A stretch of DNA of 19,441 bases from JAUXFK01 sp034189035 (GCA_034189035.1 JAXHVA010000078.1:1-19441); one strand, 5' to 3'; counted from the first letter of the stretch, positions 1 to 7,362 are shown. Notes: generated by a model from the letters alone, not told the origin. Translations and numbers: made by a program.

Positions 1-401
1 CAAGTTGCTTTTCTGAGCGTCTGTACATAATTTTTTCGCCGATTGGTGCAAGGGTTTTTGAAGAAACATGCAAAATTGCTTGCACTTTCGGCCAACCTAT
101 TAACACATATAAATAAATATAACACATTAACCCTTATTCAGCAGGCCTTATTTAAATTGGCTGGGTGGTGTAGTGAAAACGGAAAAAGCAAAGAAGCTAT
201 ACAGACCTATAACTGGCTCATTAATTTACACCCGCAAGACCATTTGGTGCCTAAGGCTTACTTTCGCGCTGCACAAATCTTTTATGACCGGTTAATGGCC
301 CCGCAAAGAGCCAAAAACATCTTGTCCGGACTGATAAAAAGCCGACTATGAGATAGATCATACCTCATGTTATGAACTATCTTAAACAGACGACTGCATG
401 A
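1..401 (+). pseudogene. TPR-repeat protein, C-terminal end, frameshifted and partial
   Basis: The longest open stretch (43-351) reads as helical TPR-like repeats: a unit near ALFKLAGWCSENGKSKEA and a second near AYFRAAQIFYDRLMAPQRA. The frame stops at 349-351, but the two other forward frames continue the same kind of protein: 344-361 gives DYEIDH and 363-401 gives PHVMNYLKQTTA before a TGA. Two further frame changes near the C-terminus therefore restore a plausible ending. Upstream, 28-30 is a TAA in the main frame, while another frame gives FFADWCKGF, suggesting a third lesion at the T run near 55-59. The N-terminus lies outside the window. Similar TPR tails occur in rhomboid-associated proteins of Desulfobacterota (from memory). 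It could be a scaffold or assembly protein when intact. The repeat character is fairly clear; the exact family is not. Confidence 0.5.
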
Positions 402-453
402 TCTTTCACCCAATGACCTCCTCTAGAAATACCAGAGTTTCTTAGGCACACGC

Positions 454-1656
454 TTACGTCACAATTCTCCCATCAAAAGACTCCCTTATGATTTGTGCTT
501 CCGGTGAGTCAGGATACCTTGAACAGATCATATGAAGGCATATTTTATATTTATAATGCATCCCTTTTTCTCTATACGTATTTGCAAGCTTTACTAATGA
601 AGTGGGGATTCCCGAGAAGTTAGGCTTCTGCTTCATCAGTAATGTTATTACTCTCTGTGCTTTTTCAGGGTAACCCATTGCGCAGATTATTGATATAATG
701 CGCAGATAAAGCTCAACCGGAAGCCTGATATTTTTCGTAAGCCTAGCATATTCTTCATAGGTATCATATGCGATTTCCCGCTATTCACTCTTTAGACTCA
801 AAAGAAAGAAGAGCTTCCTCGTCACTTCATGAAACTGGGGGCTTTCAGGATTCTGCTTTTGGATGTTAAAAAGGTGAGTCAATGCATCGATGTTTCGAGG
901 GTCTTTTGAGAGTATCATTTCCAGGTAGCGGCGACCTCCTTCCATATCCAGATTAGAGATAAAATCCAATGCCTTTTCCTGTATGATGGAGAGCTCATAC
1001 ACCTGTTTTTCCTGAAATATTTCCTTGTCGAGCCCTCCAAGAAATCTCAAACTCGCGTAGCCCAAAACAGCACCGCCTCCAAGACCACCAATATGAGCTA
1101 CATACGCAATATGGCTGCCCTTGTCAGAGAATAACTGGTAGAATTCATTTGCAAGCCAGATGGGAATAAGAACAATAGCAGGTGTCTTCAAGTAATTGAA
1201 ATAAAACCCCACAGAGTAGAATATTTTAATCTTCCTTTTGCCGAACAATACTGCATAGCCCCCCATAATTCCTGATATCGCACCGGATGCTCCAATTAAA
1301 GGGATGGTACTTTCTATATTGACCAGCTAGAAAACTATTACAGACAAAAGACCACCTATAATGTATATAGAGCAAAAACCCAACTTGCCGCGGCCGATTT
1401 CCAACATGCAACCCACAAGCCATAAAAAAATCATACTACTCAGAAGATGGAAAAAGCTTCCATACAAGAACATGTGGGTAATGAATGTAACCGGATCTCT
1501 ATATGCGGGACTGAAGACGAATCTCATAAACACAACCTTCGATAGCCTGTCATCGTAGTTTTTCCTTAATGCCTTCCATCTCGGATATACTTCATCTTCG
1601 ATCGTAATGATCTCATCGTTTCGAAGTTTCTCTATGAAACGAAAATCTTCCTCCAT
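454..1656 (-). pseudogene. Rhomboid-family intramembrane serine protease with TPR-like tail, interrupted by two in-frame TAG codons
   Basis: One reading frame of 400 codons runs from ATG at 1656-1654 to TAA at 456-454, with TAG at codon 110 (1329-1327) and codon 292 (783-781). Across both ambers the frame keeps rhomboid sequence: a helix with FHLLSSMIFLW, then GASGAISG with the nucleophile Ser at codon 124, and AHIGGLGGG with the catalytic His at codon 188. After codon 200 a soluble tail carries TPR-like helices, including GYPEKAQRVITLL and ANTYREKGMHYKYK. Rhomboids cleave membrane segments of substrates inside the bilayer. The usual HxxxN of the oxyanion region reads H70-LLS-S74, so the Asn is replaced by Ser. 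The first TAG falls where I expect Trp. The protein lacks a conventional long N-terminal region. Most likely a decaying gene; amber readthrough is the alternative. Confidence 0.8.
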
Positions 1657-1657
1657 T

Positions 1658-1768
1658 TTAATATCTATGGAGAATCATGGTTTCCTGGTTGGTCTTTTCC
1701 GCGGTATACAAAGCCGATACACCTAGGTTGGCAATCTGCGTATTCAGGTACTCAATATATCTGGACAT
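1658..1768 (-). CDS. Small hypothetical ORF, 36 aa, directly upstream of the rhomboid gene
   Basis: ATG at 1768-1766 and TAA at 1660-1658 leave one base before the rhomboid ATG, an arrangement seen in translationally coupled genes. The product starts MSRYIEYLNTQIANLG and has a plausible amphipathic composition, but I recognise no family and see no good ribosome binding site. The same frame continues upstream for about ten codons to the target duplication of the 170-bp element, where it meets a stop. It could be a remnant of a gene or a lost N-terminal part of the rhomboid gene. Low certainty. Confidence 0.25.
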   Translation of the reverse strand: MSRYIEYLNTQIANLGVSALYTAEKTNQETMILHRY

Positions 1769-1795
1769 CCCGATCTTTGCCAATCCTGACCTAAA

Positions 1796-1804
1796 ATATT
1801 ACTT
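1796..1804. repeat. Target-site duplication, left copy
   Basis: The 9-mer ATATTACTT directly abuts the left end of the 170-bp element and is repeated exactly at 1975-1983 on its right side. The exact match indicates a fairly recent insertion. Confidence 0.75.
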
Positions 1805-1974
1805 CACTACTGTCCGGTTAAAACATGCCTAAATGCTGCAAGCCCAGCAATAACAATAGTTTTCAATGAATTCCAAAGGGTGTCGATTTCAATTTGGACA
1901 AAATTTTCCTACCAATAATATCAAAAGGTTAGACGACGAAGCCCCTTGTTTTAGGGCTTAACCGGACACTACTG
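1805..1974. mobile_element. 170-bp MITE-like element with inverted ends and target duplication
   Basis: The ends are 17-bp inverted repeats with two mismatches: 1805-1821 against the reverse complement of 1958-1974, both with core TGTCCGGTTAA. They are flanked by a perfect 9-bp direct repeat ATATTACTT at 1796-1804 and 1975-1983, the expected target duplication; a tenth base matches but belongs to the left end. On the minus strand the left part reads open, ending WNSLKTIVIAGLAAFRHVLTGQ split over the terminal repeat, which looks like the last codons of a transposase. So the element is probably an internal-deletion derivative of a DDE element (IS4-like by end sequence and duplication length, inferred). 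It cannot move itself. Confidence 0.8.
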
Positions 1975-1983
1975 ATATTACTT
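1975..1983. repeat. Target-site duplication, right copy
   Basis: An exact copy of the 9-mer at 1796-1804, directly abutting the right terminal repeat of the element. Confidence 0.75.
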
Positions 1984-2080
1984 CTTTGCTAAATAATATT
2001 TCTCATTGTCGCTGTGCTGACAAAAGAAAAATACTATGCAATTGATAATTTATTAAGCTGAGTGTAATAATCGGAGGATT

Positions 2081-2161
2081 ATGCCAGCTGATTTTGCCTG
2101 TTACAGGAATAATAAGCATAGAAGTCTCTATCCGAAGGGTTTATCTAGATTCGCTATCTAG
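2081..2161 (+). CDS. Tiny ORF, 26 aa, with Shine-Dalgarno, before a hairpin cluster
   Basis: ATG at 2081 follows a GGAGG at 2073-2077, with a short three-base gap, and the frame ends at TAG 2159-2161. The product starts MPADFACYRNNKHRSLYPK and is basic. The hairpins at 2144-2241 begin at its end, an arrangement reminiscent of a leader peptide. There is no recognised family and the next plus-strand gene is more than 400 bases away with its own promoter, so it may be chance. Confidence 0.22.
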   Translation: MPADFACYRNNKHRSLYPKGLSRFAI

Positions 2162-2167
2162 AGACAT

Positions 2168-2195
2168 GTAGAGGCACAGTGCACTGTGCCTCTAC
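2168..2195. terminator. 28-bp perfect palindrome
   Basis: Two 14-base arms (GTAGAGGCACAGTG and its exact complement) meet without a loop. As RNA this folds into a strong hairpin in either direction. No T-run follows immediately on the plus strand, so it could equally be a protein binding site or part of a bidirectional terminator. Confidence 0.5.
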
Positions 2196-2207
2196 TCTTT
2201 GCTTGAC

Positions 2208-2241
2208 AAAGAGGAGGGCCGTTTATTGATGGCCTCTTTTT
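2208..2241 (+). terminator. Intrinsic terminator-like hairpin followed by T-run
   Basis: AAAGAG at 2208-2213 pairs with CTCTTT at 2234-2239, and GCC at 2218-2220 with GGC at 2231-2233, with a four-base bulge and a run of Ts at 2237-2241. AAAGAG can alternatively pair with CTCTTT at 2195-2200, so two mutually exclusive stems are possible. Confidence 0.45.
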
Positions 2242-2297
2242 AATATTTAATGATTAGCTATGAATAAAAATATTTTCGGATCGAAATCGATAAACAC

Positions 2298-2531
2298 TTA
2301 ACGTTTTGTTATCAACTTTAGCACATTTTGTGAAAGCAAATTCTTCACACTTTCGGCGTTATACCCCGGCTTCTCAGTTCGTATCCATTCTTCATTCGCC
2401 CTAAAAAGAATATCGAAGAAGATACTTACGCATCTAGGCTTGTTTGGTGTTAAAGACTCCCCTTTCACACCTTCCTCCCATAACCGAATCCAAGAACCTC
2501 TCATGTTATGGAGAGTTCCTTCTTGACACAC
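2298..2531 (-). CDS. Hypothetical ORF, 77 aa, doubtful
   Basis: The frame is open from a GTG at 2531, with an internal ATG at 2501, to a TAA at 2298. The product contains WIRLWEEGVKGES and ILFRANEEWIRTEKPGYN and looks protein-like, but I recognise no family. Its start overlaps the plus-strand promoter of the metalloprotease and there is no clear ribosome binding site. It could be a fragment of a lost gene. Confidence 0.25.
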   Translation of the reverse strand: MCQEGTLHNMRGSWIRLWEEGVKGESLTPNKPRCVSIFFDILFRANEEWIRTEKPGYNAESVKNLLSQNVLKLITKR

Positions 2532-2551
2532 AATGGTAATTCTTGTATCTT
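2523..2551 (+). promoter_or_regulatory. Sigma-70 type promoter for the metalloprotease gene
   Basis: TTGACA at 2523-2528, a 17-base spacer and TATCTT at 2546-2551. The predicted start lies about 45-55 bases before the gene's first start codon. The element shares 21 of 29 bases with the promoter at 10583-10611. Confidence 0.6.
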
Positions 2552-2611
2552 CTCCTTTGGAAAAAGAAGGTTCTTATCATTCACGAATAGAATATTACGG
2601 TGTATTTTACT

Positions 2612-3520
2612 ATGTCATCTCCTTTTTCTGCCCTTTTTGTTCTTCTCATTATCCTTTTCCAAGCTGGTAATGGACAGCAAATACGTCTCATTGAAACGAG
2701 TGAGGTTGTCCTTCTCTTCGAGGGCCCACTAAGGAGTGCTGCAAAAGAGCTAACAGATATCTATCCTGGGGTTAAGAAGGAACTGGAGGAAATCTTCAGG
2801 TGGAAGCTGAATTTCAGACCGACGATCCTTCTTCTCAACAACAAGGATAGCTTTCACAGGATTGCCGGGAGTGACCTCATTGTCGCAGTTGCTATACCTC
2901 AAAGAAACATCATAGTGATCGATTACCCAAAGATGAGGACACGCCCCTTTGCCATTAGGACGACCCTGAAACACGAATTATCTCATCTTTTGCTTCATCA
3001 CTATATCAAAAGGACAAACCTGCCCAAATGGCTTGATGAAGGGATCTCTCAATGGGTAAGCGAGGGTATAGCAGAGATTATAATCGATGGAAAACGATCA
3101 TTTCTCAATGAAGCTATATTGTCAAACAGATACTTGACTCTCGACGAGTTGACAGCGAGGTTCCCTGAAGACACAAATTCTCTTTTATTGGCCTATGAGC
3201 AAAGCAAGAGTTTCGTAGACTATATCAGTAATACATTCGGTAGAAATGCAATCCTGAATATACTCAATCACCTGAGAGACGGTTATGGGGTAGACGAAGC
3301 AGTTTTGAAAGGTCTTTCAATCCCTCTTGACGAACTCGAACAGACATGGCACAGCCATCTTAGAACGAGCAATACCTGGATCACGTATATTTCCACGAAC
3401 CTCTATCAGTTCCTCTTCTTTATTACGGCATTGATAACAATATACGGGTTCATAAGGTTCGTGATCAAGAAAAGGGGGTATACGGATGAGGATGAGGAAA
3501 CGTTTTTATCATTTGATTGA
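2612..3520 (+). CDS. Membrane-anchored gluzincin metalloprotease (peptidase MA-like)
   Basis: A zinc-dependent peptidase by motif: KHELSHLLLHH gives the HExxH zinc site near residue 120, and PKWLDEGISQW about 25 residues later supplies the downstream Glu typical of gluzincins of the peptidase MA-like group. The N-terminus has a hydrophobic segment (FSALFVLLIILFQAG) that could be a signal peptide or anchor. A second membrane helix (FLFFITALITIYGFIRFVI) lies near the C-terminus, followed by an acidic cytoplasmic tail, so the catalytic domain probably faces the periplasm. I chose ATG 2612; GTG 2600 is in frame four codons earlier, and neither has a strong ribosome binding site. It stands alone, with its own promoter and no cotranscribed neighbour. 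Substrate unknown. Confidence 0.75.
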   Translation: MSSPFSALFVLLIILFQAGNGQQIRLIETSEVVLLFEGPLRSAAKELTDIYPGVKKELEEIFRWKLNFRPTILLLNNKDSFHRIAGSDLIVAVAIPQRNIIVIDYPKMRTRPFAIRTTLKHELSHLLLHHYIKRTNLPKWLDEGISQWVSEGIAEIIIDGKRSFLNEAILSNRYLTLDELTARFPEDTNSLLLAYEQSKSFVDYISNTFGRNAILNILNHLRDGYGVDEAVLKGLSIPLDELEQTWHSHLRTSNTWITYISTNLYQFLFFITALITIYGFIRFVIKKRGYTDEDEETFLSFD

Positions 3521-4055
3521 CAAACAGAGGCCATTATTGTATTTTTTATAAAAAATAGTTCATCCTAATAATTCTCTTTAATGGCTATCGAGTTTACTCA
3601 GCAAAGGCGGTCACATTATAACGCGTGCAACTGTTTGAGCAGTGTAGTGAGCTTTTAAAAAGAGCAGGAGATTGCTTCTTGGTTGTGAGTCTTAACAAGA
3701 TACGTTTGTGACTGATTCATCAAAATGATCAATACTGTTTTTTCTTTATGCCCTCTCACTAGCGAGTTTTACATGGGTTATATATAATGTGATTATCTTT
3801 GCTGTGAACGATTTTTTGCAGAAAAAAGGCAATAAAGATTTTTCTTTTTTACAACCTAGAGCAGTCATTTTTACCCATTTACAACTCACTCACGCAATTT
3901 AAAAACTCACCCCTCACTTCGTCAAGATGGATACCCCGAAATTCCCGCTCATGGTTGCTCTAAAGAAGTTTTCTCATTTTTCGGGGCAGACAAAGAAAGC
4001 CACTGATAGAAACAGAGCGTATTCGGCTCTTGTTCAGGGAGGTACGATAATATCA
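3521..4055. other. AT-rich gene-free interval
   Basis: It contains an 18-bp all-AT perfect palindrome at 3540-3557, shortly after the protease stop, which may help end transcription. On the minus strand around 3880-3960 a short open segment reads REFRGIHLDEVRGEFLNCVSEL, possibly a remnant, but no family is recognised. No other feature seen. Confidence 0.45.
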
Positions 4056-4858
4056 ATATAACACGAAATAATCGATAAGGCAACTCAACTTATCTCAGGA
4101 TGCAAAAGCGTCACAGCCCTGAGTGGGGCAGGGGTATCAGCAGAGAGCGGGATATCCACTTATAGGGATGCAGGCGGTTTGTAGGACAGATACCCGGAAG
4201 GAAGCTCTGAGGGGATACTCCAAGTAATGGCCAATTACCCTAAAGATGCATCGCAGATCTTGATGGGCTTTTTAACGTTATCAAAGCGGCCAGGTCCAAC
4301 CCCAGTCATCGGGCCTTGGTCAATCTGGAAAAAATGGGTTATCACAGGTCCATCATTACACAAAACGGTGACAACCTCCATCGAGAGGCCGGAAATTCGC
4401 GGATTTACGAAATGCATGGAAACCTTTACCTGCTCAACTGTCTGGAATGTAGCAAGAAAGAGATAATAGAACAGGAAACGTGCTTTGAGATGTTAGAAGG
4501 AATGATAAAGAATATGAAGCGTTTTTCCCTGGAAGAGATGGTATCGCACCTCCCTCTTTGTTCTTATGGCGGCAGTGGACGTCCTGATTTTGTGGCATTT
4601 GGAGAAACCGTTCAGAACCTCCCTCAAGCGATGGCCGAGGCCAAGGCCTGCGATCTCATACTGATTCTGGGCACATCGGGTGTAGTTTACCCGGCAGCTT
4701 CTCTGCCTGGCATCGCTCAATCGGGCGGGGCTCATTTGATTGAGATTAATCCAAAAAGAAGCGCACTGACAATGCAAACTGATCTTTTTTTGGAAGGAAC
4801 AACAGGAGAGATCCTTCCCACGATCCTCTCTTCATTCGAAGAGATTATTTTAAAATAA
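4056..4858 (+). pseudogene. Sir2-family protein deacylase, decayed tandem copy
   Basis: This stretch aligns along its whole length with the intact sirtuin gene at 4972-5793. Lesions visible by comparison are: loss of the ATG start, with the internal ATG also changed to ATA; a TAG at 4182-4184 where the intact copy has TGG (Trp44); and a one-base deletion near 4271-4280 that shifts the frame until the open part at 4316-4858. In that part TQNVDN has become TQNGDN and the second zinc pair C-P-C reads C-S-Y, so a zinc ligand is lost. Even with the frame repaired the enzyme would be defective. The 68 bases around 4110-4178 differ from the intact copy at only a few positions while other parts diverge much more. 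Confidence 0.9.
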
Positions 4859-4957
4859 AAAAACAAATCACAGATGTAACTGGGATGTTTCGTATATCAA
4901 AAAGCTAACCTTTTAATAAATATTGGAATAATTACAAGACACTCTATTTTTTTTTAT

Positions 4958-4965
4958 AAGGGGGG
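4958..4965 (+). promoter_or_regulatory. Strong ribosome binding site for the sirtuin
   Basis: AAGGGGGG lies six bases before the ATG at 4972 and fixes the start. A weak promoter-like pair, TTGGAA at 4923-4928 and TATTTT at 4945-4950 with a 16-base spacer, precedes it. Confidence 0.5.
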
Positions 4966-4971
4966 CATATT

Positions 4972-5793
4972 ATGATAAGTCAAGAAATGATCGATAAGGC
5001 AGCTCAGCTTATCTCAGGGTGTAAAAGAGTCACAGCCCTGAGTGGGGCAGGGGTATCAGCAGAGAGCGGGATATCCACTTACAGGGACGCAGGCGGGTTG
5101 TGGGACAGATACCCGGAAGGAAGCTCCGGGGGGATAATGGCAGTAATGGCCAACCATCCAGAGGATGCACCGCAGATTCTGATGGGATTCTTAGAGGGGA
5201 TCAAAAATGCCAAACCCAACCTTGGCCATCTGGCCTTGGTTGACCTGGAGGAAATGGGCTATCTGAGAGCAGTCATTACCCAGAACGTCGACAATCTTCA
5301 TCGAGAGGCCGGCAGTTCACAGGTATACGAGATGCATGGAAATCTCTATCGGCTCCGCTGTATGAAGTGTAATAAGAAGGAGATAATGGAACGAGAATCG
5401 TATTTTAAGATGATTGAAGATTTGATAACAAAGATAAAGCGATTCTCTATGGAAGAGATCGCTTCCAATCTTCCTTCCTGTCCCTGTGGTGGAAAAGCCC
5501 GTCCAGATGCTGTAGCATTTGGGGAACCCGTTTTGGACCTCTCCGAAGCGACGGCCGAGGCTAAGGCCTGTGATCTCATGCTGATCCTAGGTACATCGGG
5601 TGTAGTTTACCCGGCAGCTTCCATGCCTGGCGTAGCCCAATCAGGGGGTGCTAAGTTGATAGAGATAAATCCACTACAAAGCGCCCTGACCGCTCGATGC
5701 GATCTCTTCCTGGAGGGAAAGACAGGTGAGATCCTTCCTCGGATCGTCTCCTCGCTCAGGGAGATTCGAGAAAAAGAAGGGAGTAAATCTTGA
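4972..5793 (+). CDS. NAD-dependent protein deacylase, Sir2 family
   Basis: Sirtuins remove acyl groups from lysines using NAD+, releasing nicotinamide and O-acyl-ADP-ribose. All key motifs are present in 273 residues: GAGVSAESGI (25-34) for NAD binding, TQNVDNLH (103-110), the catalytic His122 in MHGNLY, zinc cysteines C130, C133, C170 and C172, GTSGVVYPAA (207-216) and EINP (231-234). The insert between the two cysteine pairs is 36 residues, which I believe is longer than in typical CobB or Sir2 proteins. Directly downstream, 17 bases away, begins a CoA-transferase gene, so the pair was probably an operon. In anaerobes with high acyl-CoA flux, sirtuins are thought to reverse non-enzymatic lysine acylation; that role here is inferred. 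Substrate acyl preference cannot be read from the sequence. Confidence 0.92.
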   Translation: MISQEMIDKAAQLISGCKRVTALSGAGVSAESGISTYRDAGGLWDRYPEGSSGGIMAVMANHPEDAPQILMGFLEGIKNAKPNLGHLALVDLEEMGYLRAVITQNVDNLHREAGSSQVYEMHGNLYRLRCMKCNKKEIMERESYFKMIEDLITKIKRFSMEEIASNLPSCPCGGKARPDAVAFGEPVLDLSEATAEAKACDLMLILGTSGVVYPAASMPGVAQSGGAKLIEINPLQSALTARCDLFLEGKTGEILPRIVSSLREIREKEGSKS

Positions 5794-5810
5794 ATGGAAG
5801 GAGGACGAAT

Positions 5811-7043
5811 ATGTCTCCATCCCTTGAAGGGATAAGGGTCCTCGATTTTGGTGTTGCATATGCTGCTCCATTCGGTGTTATGATGCTGGTATATATGGTA
5901 GCAGATGTTATTAAGATAGAGCGGATAGAGGCGAGTCTATCCGGCGAGGGCAGGCTGCTGCCATGGATGACCTCCATACTATAACAGGCCGTGAGCCTGA
6001 GGCACCGAGTTTCATCTCTATTAACCGAAGTAAGAGAGCTCTGGCAATAGACGTAAGGCATGAGCAGGGCCGTGAGGTTATATTAAGGCTGGCAAAAGAT
6101 GCTGATGTGGCCATTGAGTGTTTCCGGCCCGGGGTTATGGATCGGCTTGCTTGGGGTATAGGGAGTTATCCGAGGTAAATCCCCCCATTATCTATTGCTC
6201 TCAGTCAAGCTTTGGTCAAGAAGGCTCCCTGGCCCACAGAATCGCTGGAGATATTTGGGCTCAGGCCATGGGAGGGGTGGTCAGTTACCAAGGAAGTCCG
6301 AATGGTCAACCCTACCTGACCGGCATATCATTTGTAGACAAGGGTACTCCGGCAATAATTGCCTTTGGGATTATGTTAGCCCTATTCGTCAGGAAGCGGA
6401 CCGGCATGGGACAGCACATTACCACCAGTTTGCTACAGTCTGTAATGCATATGCAGACCGTAGAAACCTCAGATTACCTGATTAATGATATCCTTAAGAC
6501 CAAGACAGGGGGCTTAGGAGGATTTATACTAGCCGGCGCATCGGGCAAGGATAGAGATGTATTTACTATCTTGGGCTCTGGAGGCCAGTGGTCTCCCTTC
6601 TGTAAAATATTGGGCATAGAGTATTTGGAAAAAGACCCCCGCTTTGCGACCCATGAGAAAAGGATTGAGCATAAAGAAGAGCTCTACCCTATCTTAGATG
6701 AGGCATTCAGCAAAAAAAACCCGCCTAGAGTGGCAAAAGCTCTTCAAAGAAGCCAGGATGCGGTGTGACCCTTGCCTAGATTACCAGGAGCTCTTCTCCC
6801 ATCCCCAAATAGAGGCCAATGAGATGGTTATTAACAGTAGAGCATCCCACCCGTGGAAAGACAAAGAATCTCGCTCTACCGGTAAAGTTCAGTAAGACCG
6901 AAGCTTCTCCTAATCAGTCAGCACCCTTCCTTGGCCAACATACAAAGGAGATACTTCTTGAACTCGGCTACAGTTCTCAGGATATCGAAGAACTCGAGCA
7001 ATTGGGTATAATCAATACTGGAAAGGATTTTTCAAGGAAATAA
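5811..7043 (+). pseudogene. Class III CoA-transferase (CaiB/BaiF family), multiple frameshifts
   Basis: Family III CoA-transferases move CoA between organic acids through an aspartyl-CoA intermediate. The N-terminus (LEGIRVLDFGVAYAAPFG) follows a strong AAGGAGG site after the sirtuin stop. The protein then runs through five segments in different frames: 5811 to about 5960, to about 6160, to about 6712, to about 6848, and to TAA at 7043. The fourth change falls in an eight-A run at 6711-6719; the last looks like one extra base between MVI and TVEHPTRG. The likely catalytic Asp lies in AGDIWAQAMGG. All conserved regions, including FLGQHTKEILLELGYS near the end, remain, so decay is recent or some indels are assembly errors in homopolymers. 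Intact neighbours on both sides argue against poor sequence quality overall. Confidence 0.88.
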
Positions 7044-7362
7044 AAGGGATTTTGTCTGTAACCGAGTCCCCTGAAAAACCGTTGTAATTATATTGTGTAA
7101 TACAACCTGCTGGCAGTAATGAAAAAATGGTTCTTTATTCCTCTTTTAAAAAAGAAAGTTCCTCTCATTATCACTTCAACTGGCAATTTCCTTGGTCCTA
7201 AGCACATTTTTTTCTTGACAGAAAAGGTTCTTGATACTATAATTTTAGACTTCAGAACATATTTTGTCTAAAAATGTGGCTAAAACAAAAAATGAACTTT
7301 CGTGCCTTTTCATAACACCAAGGATCTAAGCTTGGCTCGTCTTAAAAAAGGAAAAAATACAA
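7044..7362. other. Intergenic region and 5' leader of the transporter gene
   Basis: AT-rich, holding the consensus promoter at 7215-7243 and an untranslated leader of about 110 bases. No ORF or clear riboswitch fold was recognised. No convincing terminator follows the CoA-transferase remnant. Confidence 0.5.
7215..7243 (+). promoter_or_regulatory. Perfect consensus sigma-70 promoter
   Basis: TTGACA at 7215-7220, a 17-base spacer and TATAAT at 7238-7243: both hexamers and the spacing match the consensus exactly. The predicted transcript starts near 7250, leaving about 112 bases before the transporter ATG. Confidence 0.8.

Larger units (their letters stand above)
1984..2599. other. Gene-poor interval between the MITE-like element and the metalloprotease
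   Basis: This stretch holds the tiny ORF at 2081-2161, the hairpin cluster at 2144-2241, an unsupported minus-strand ORF at 2298-2531 and the promoter at 2523-2551. The remainder is AT-rich with nothing recognised. Confidence 0.6.

Noticed and set aside
3540..3557. 18-bp all-AT palindrome after the metalloprotease gene
   Set aside because: The composition of the region makes AT palindromes likely by chance and the stem would be weak; mentioned only within the intergenic note.
3880..4020. Minus-strand open segments that might be a lost gene
   Set aside because: Fragments in several frames without any recognisable motif or start; not enough to name a pseudogene.
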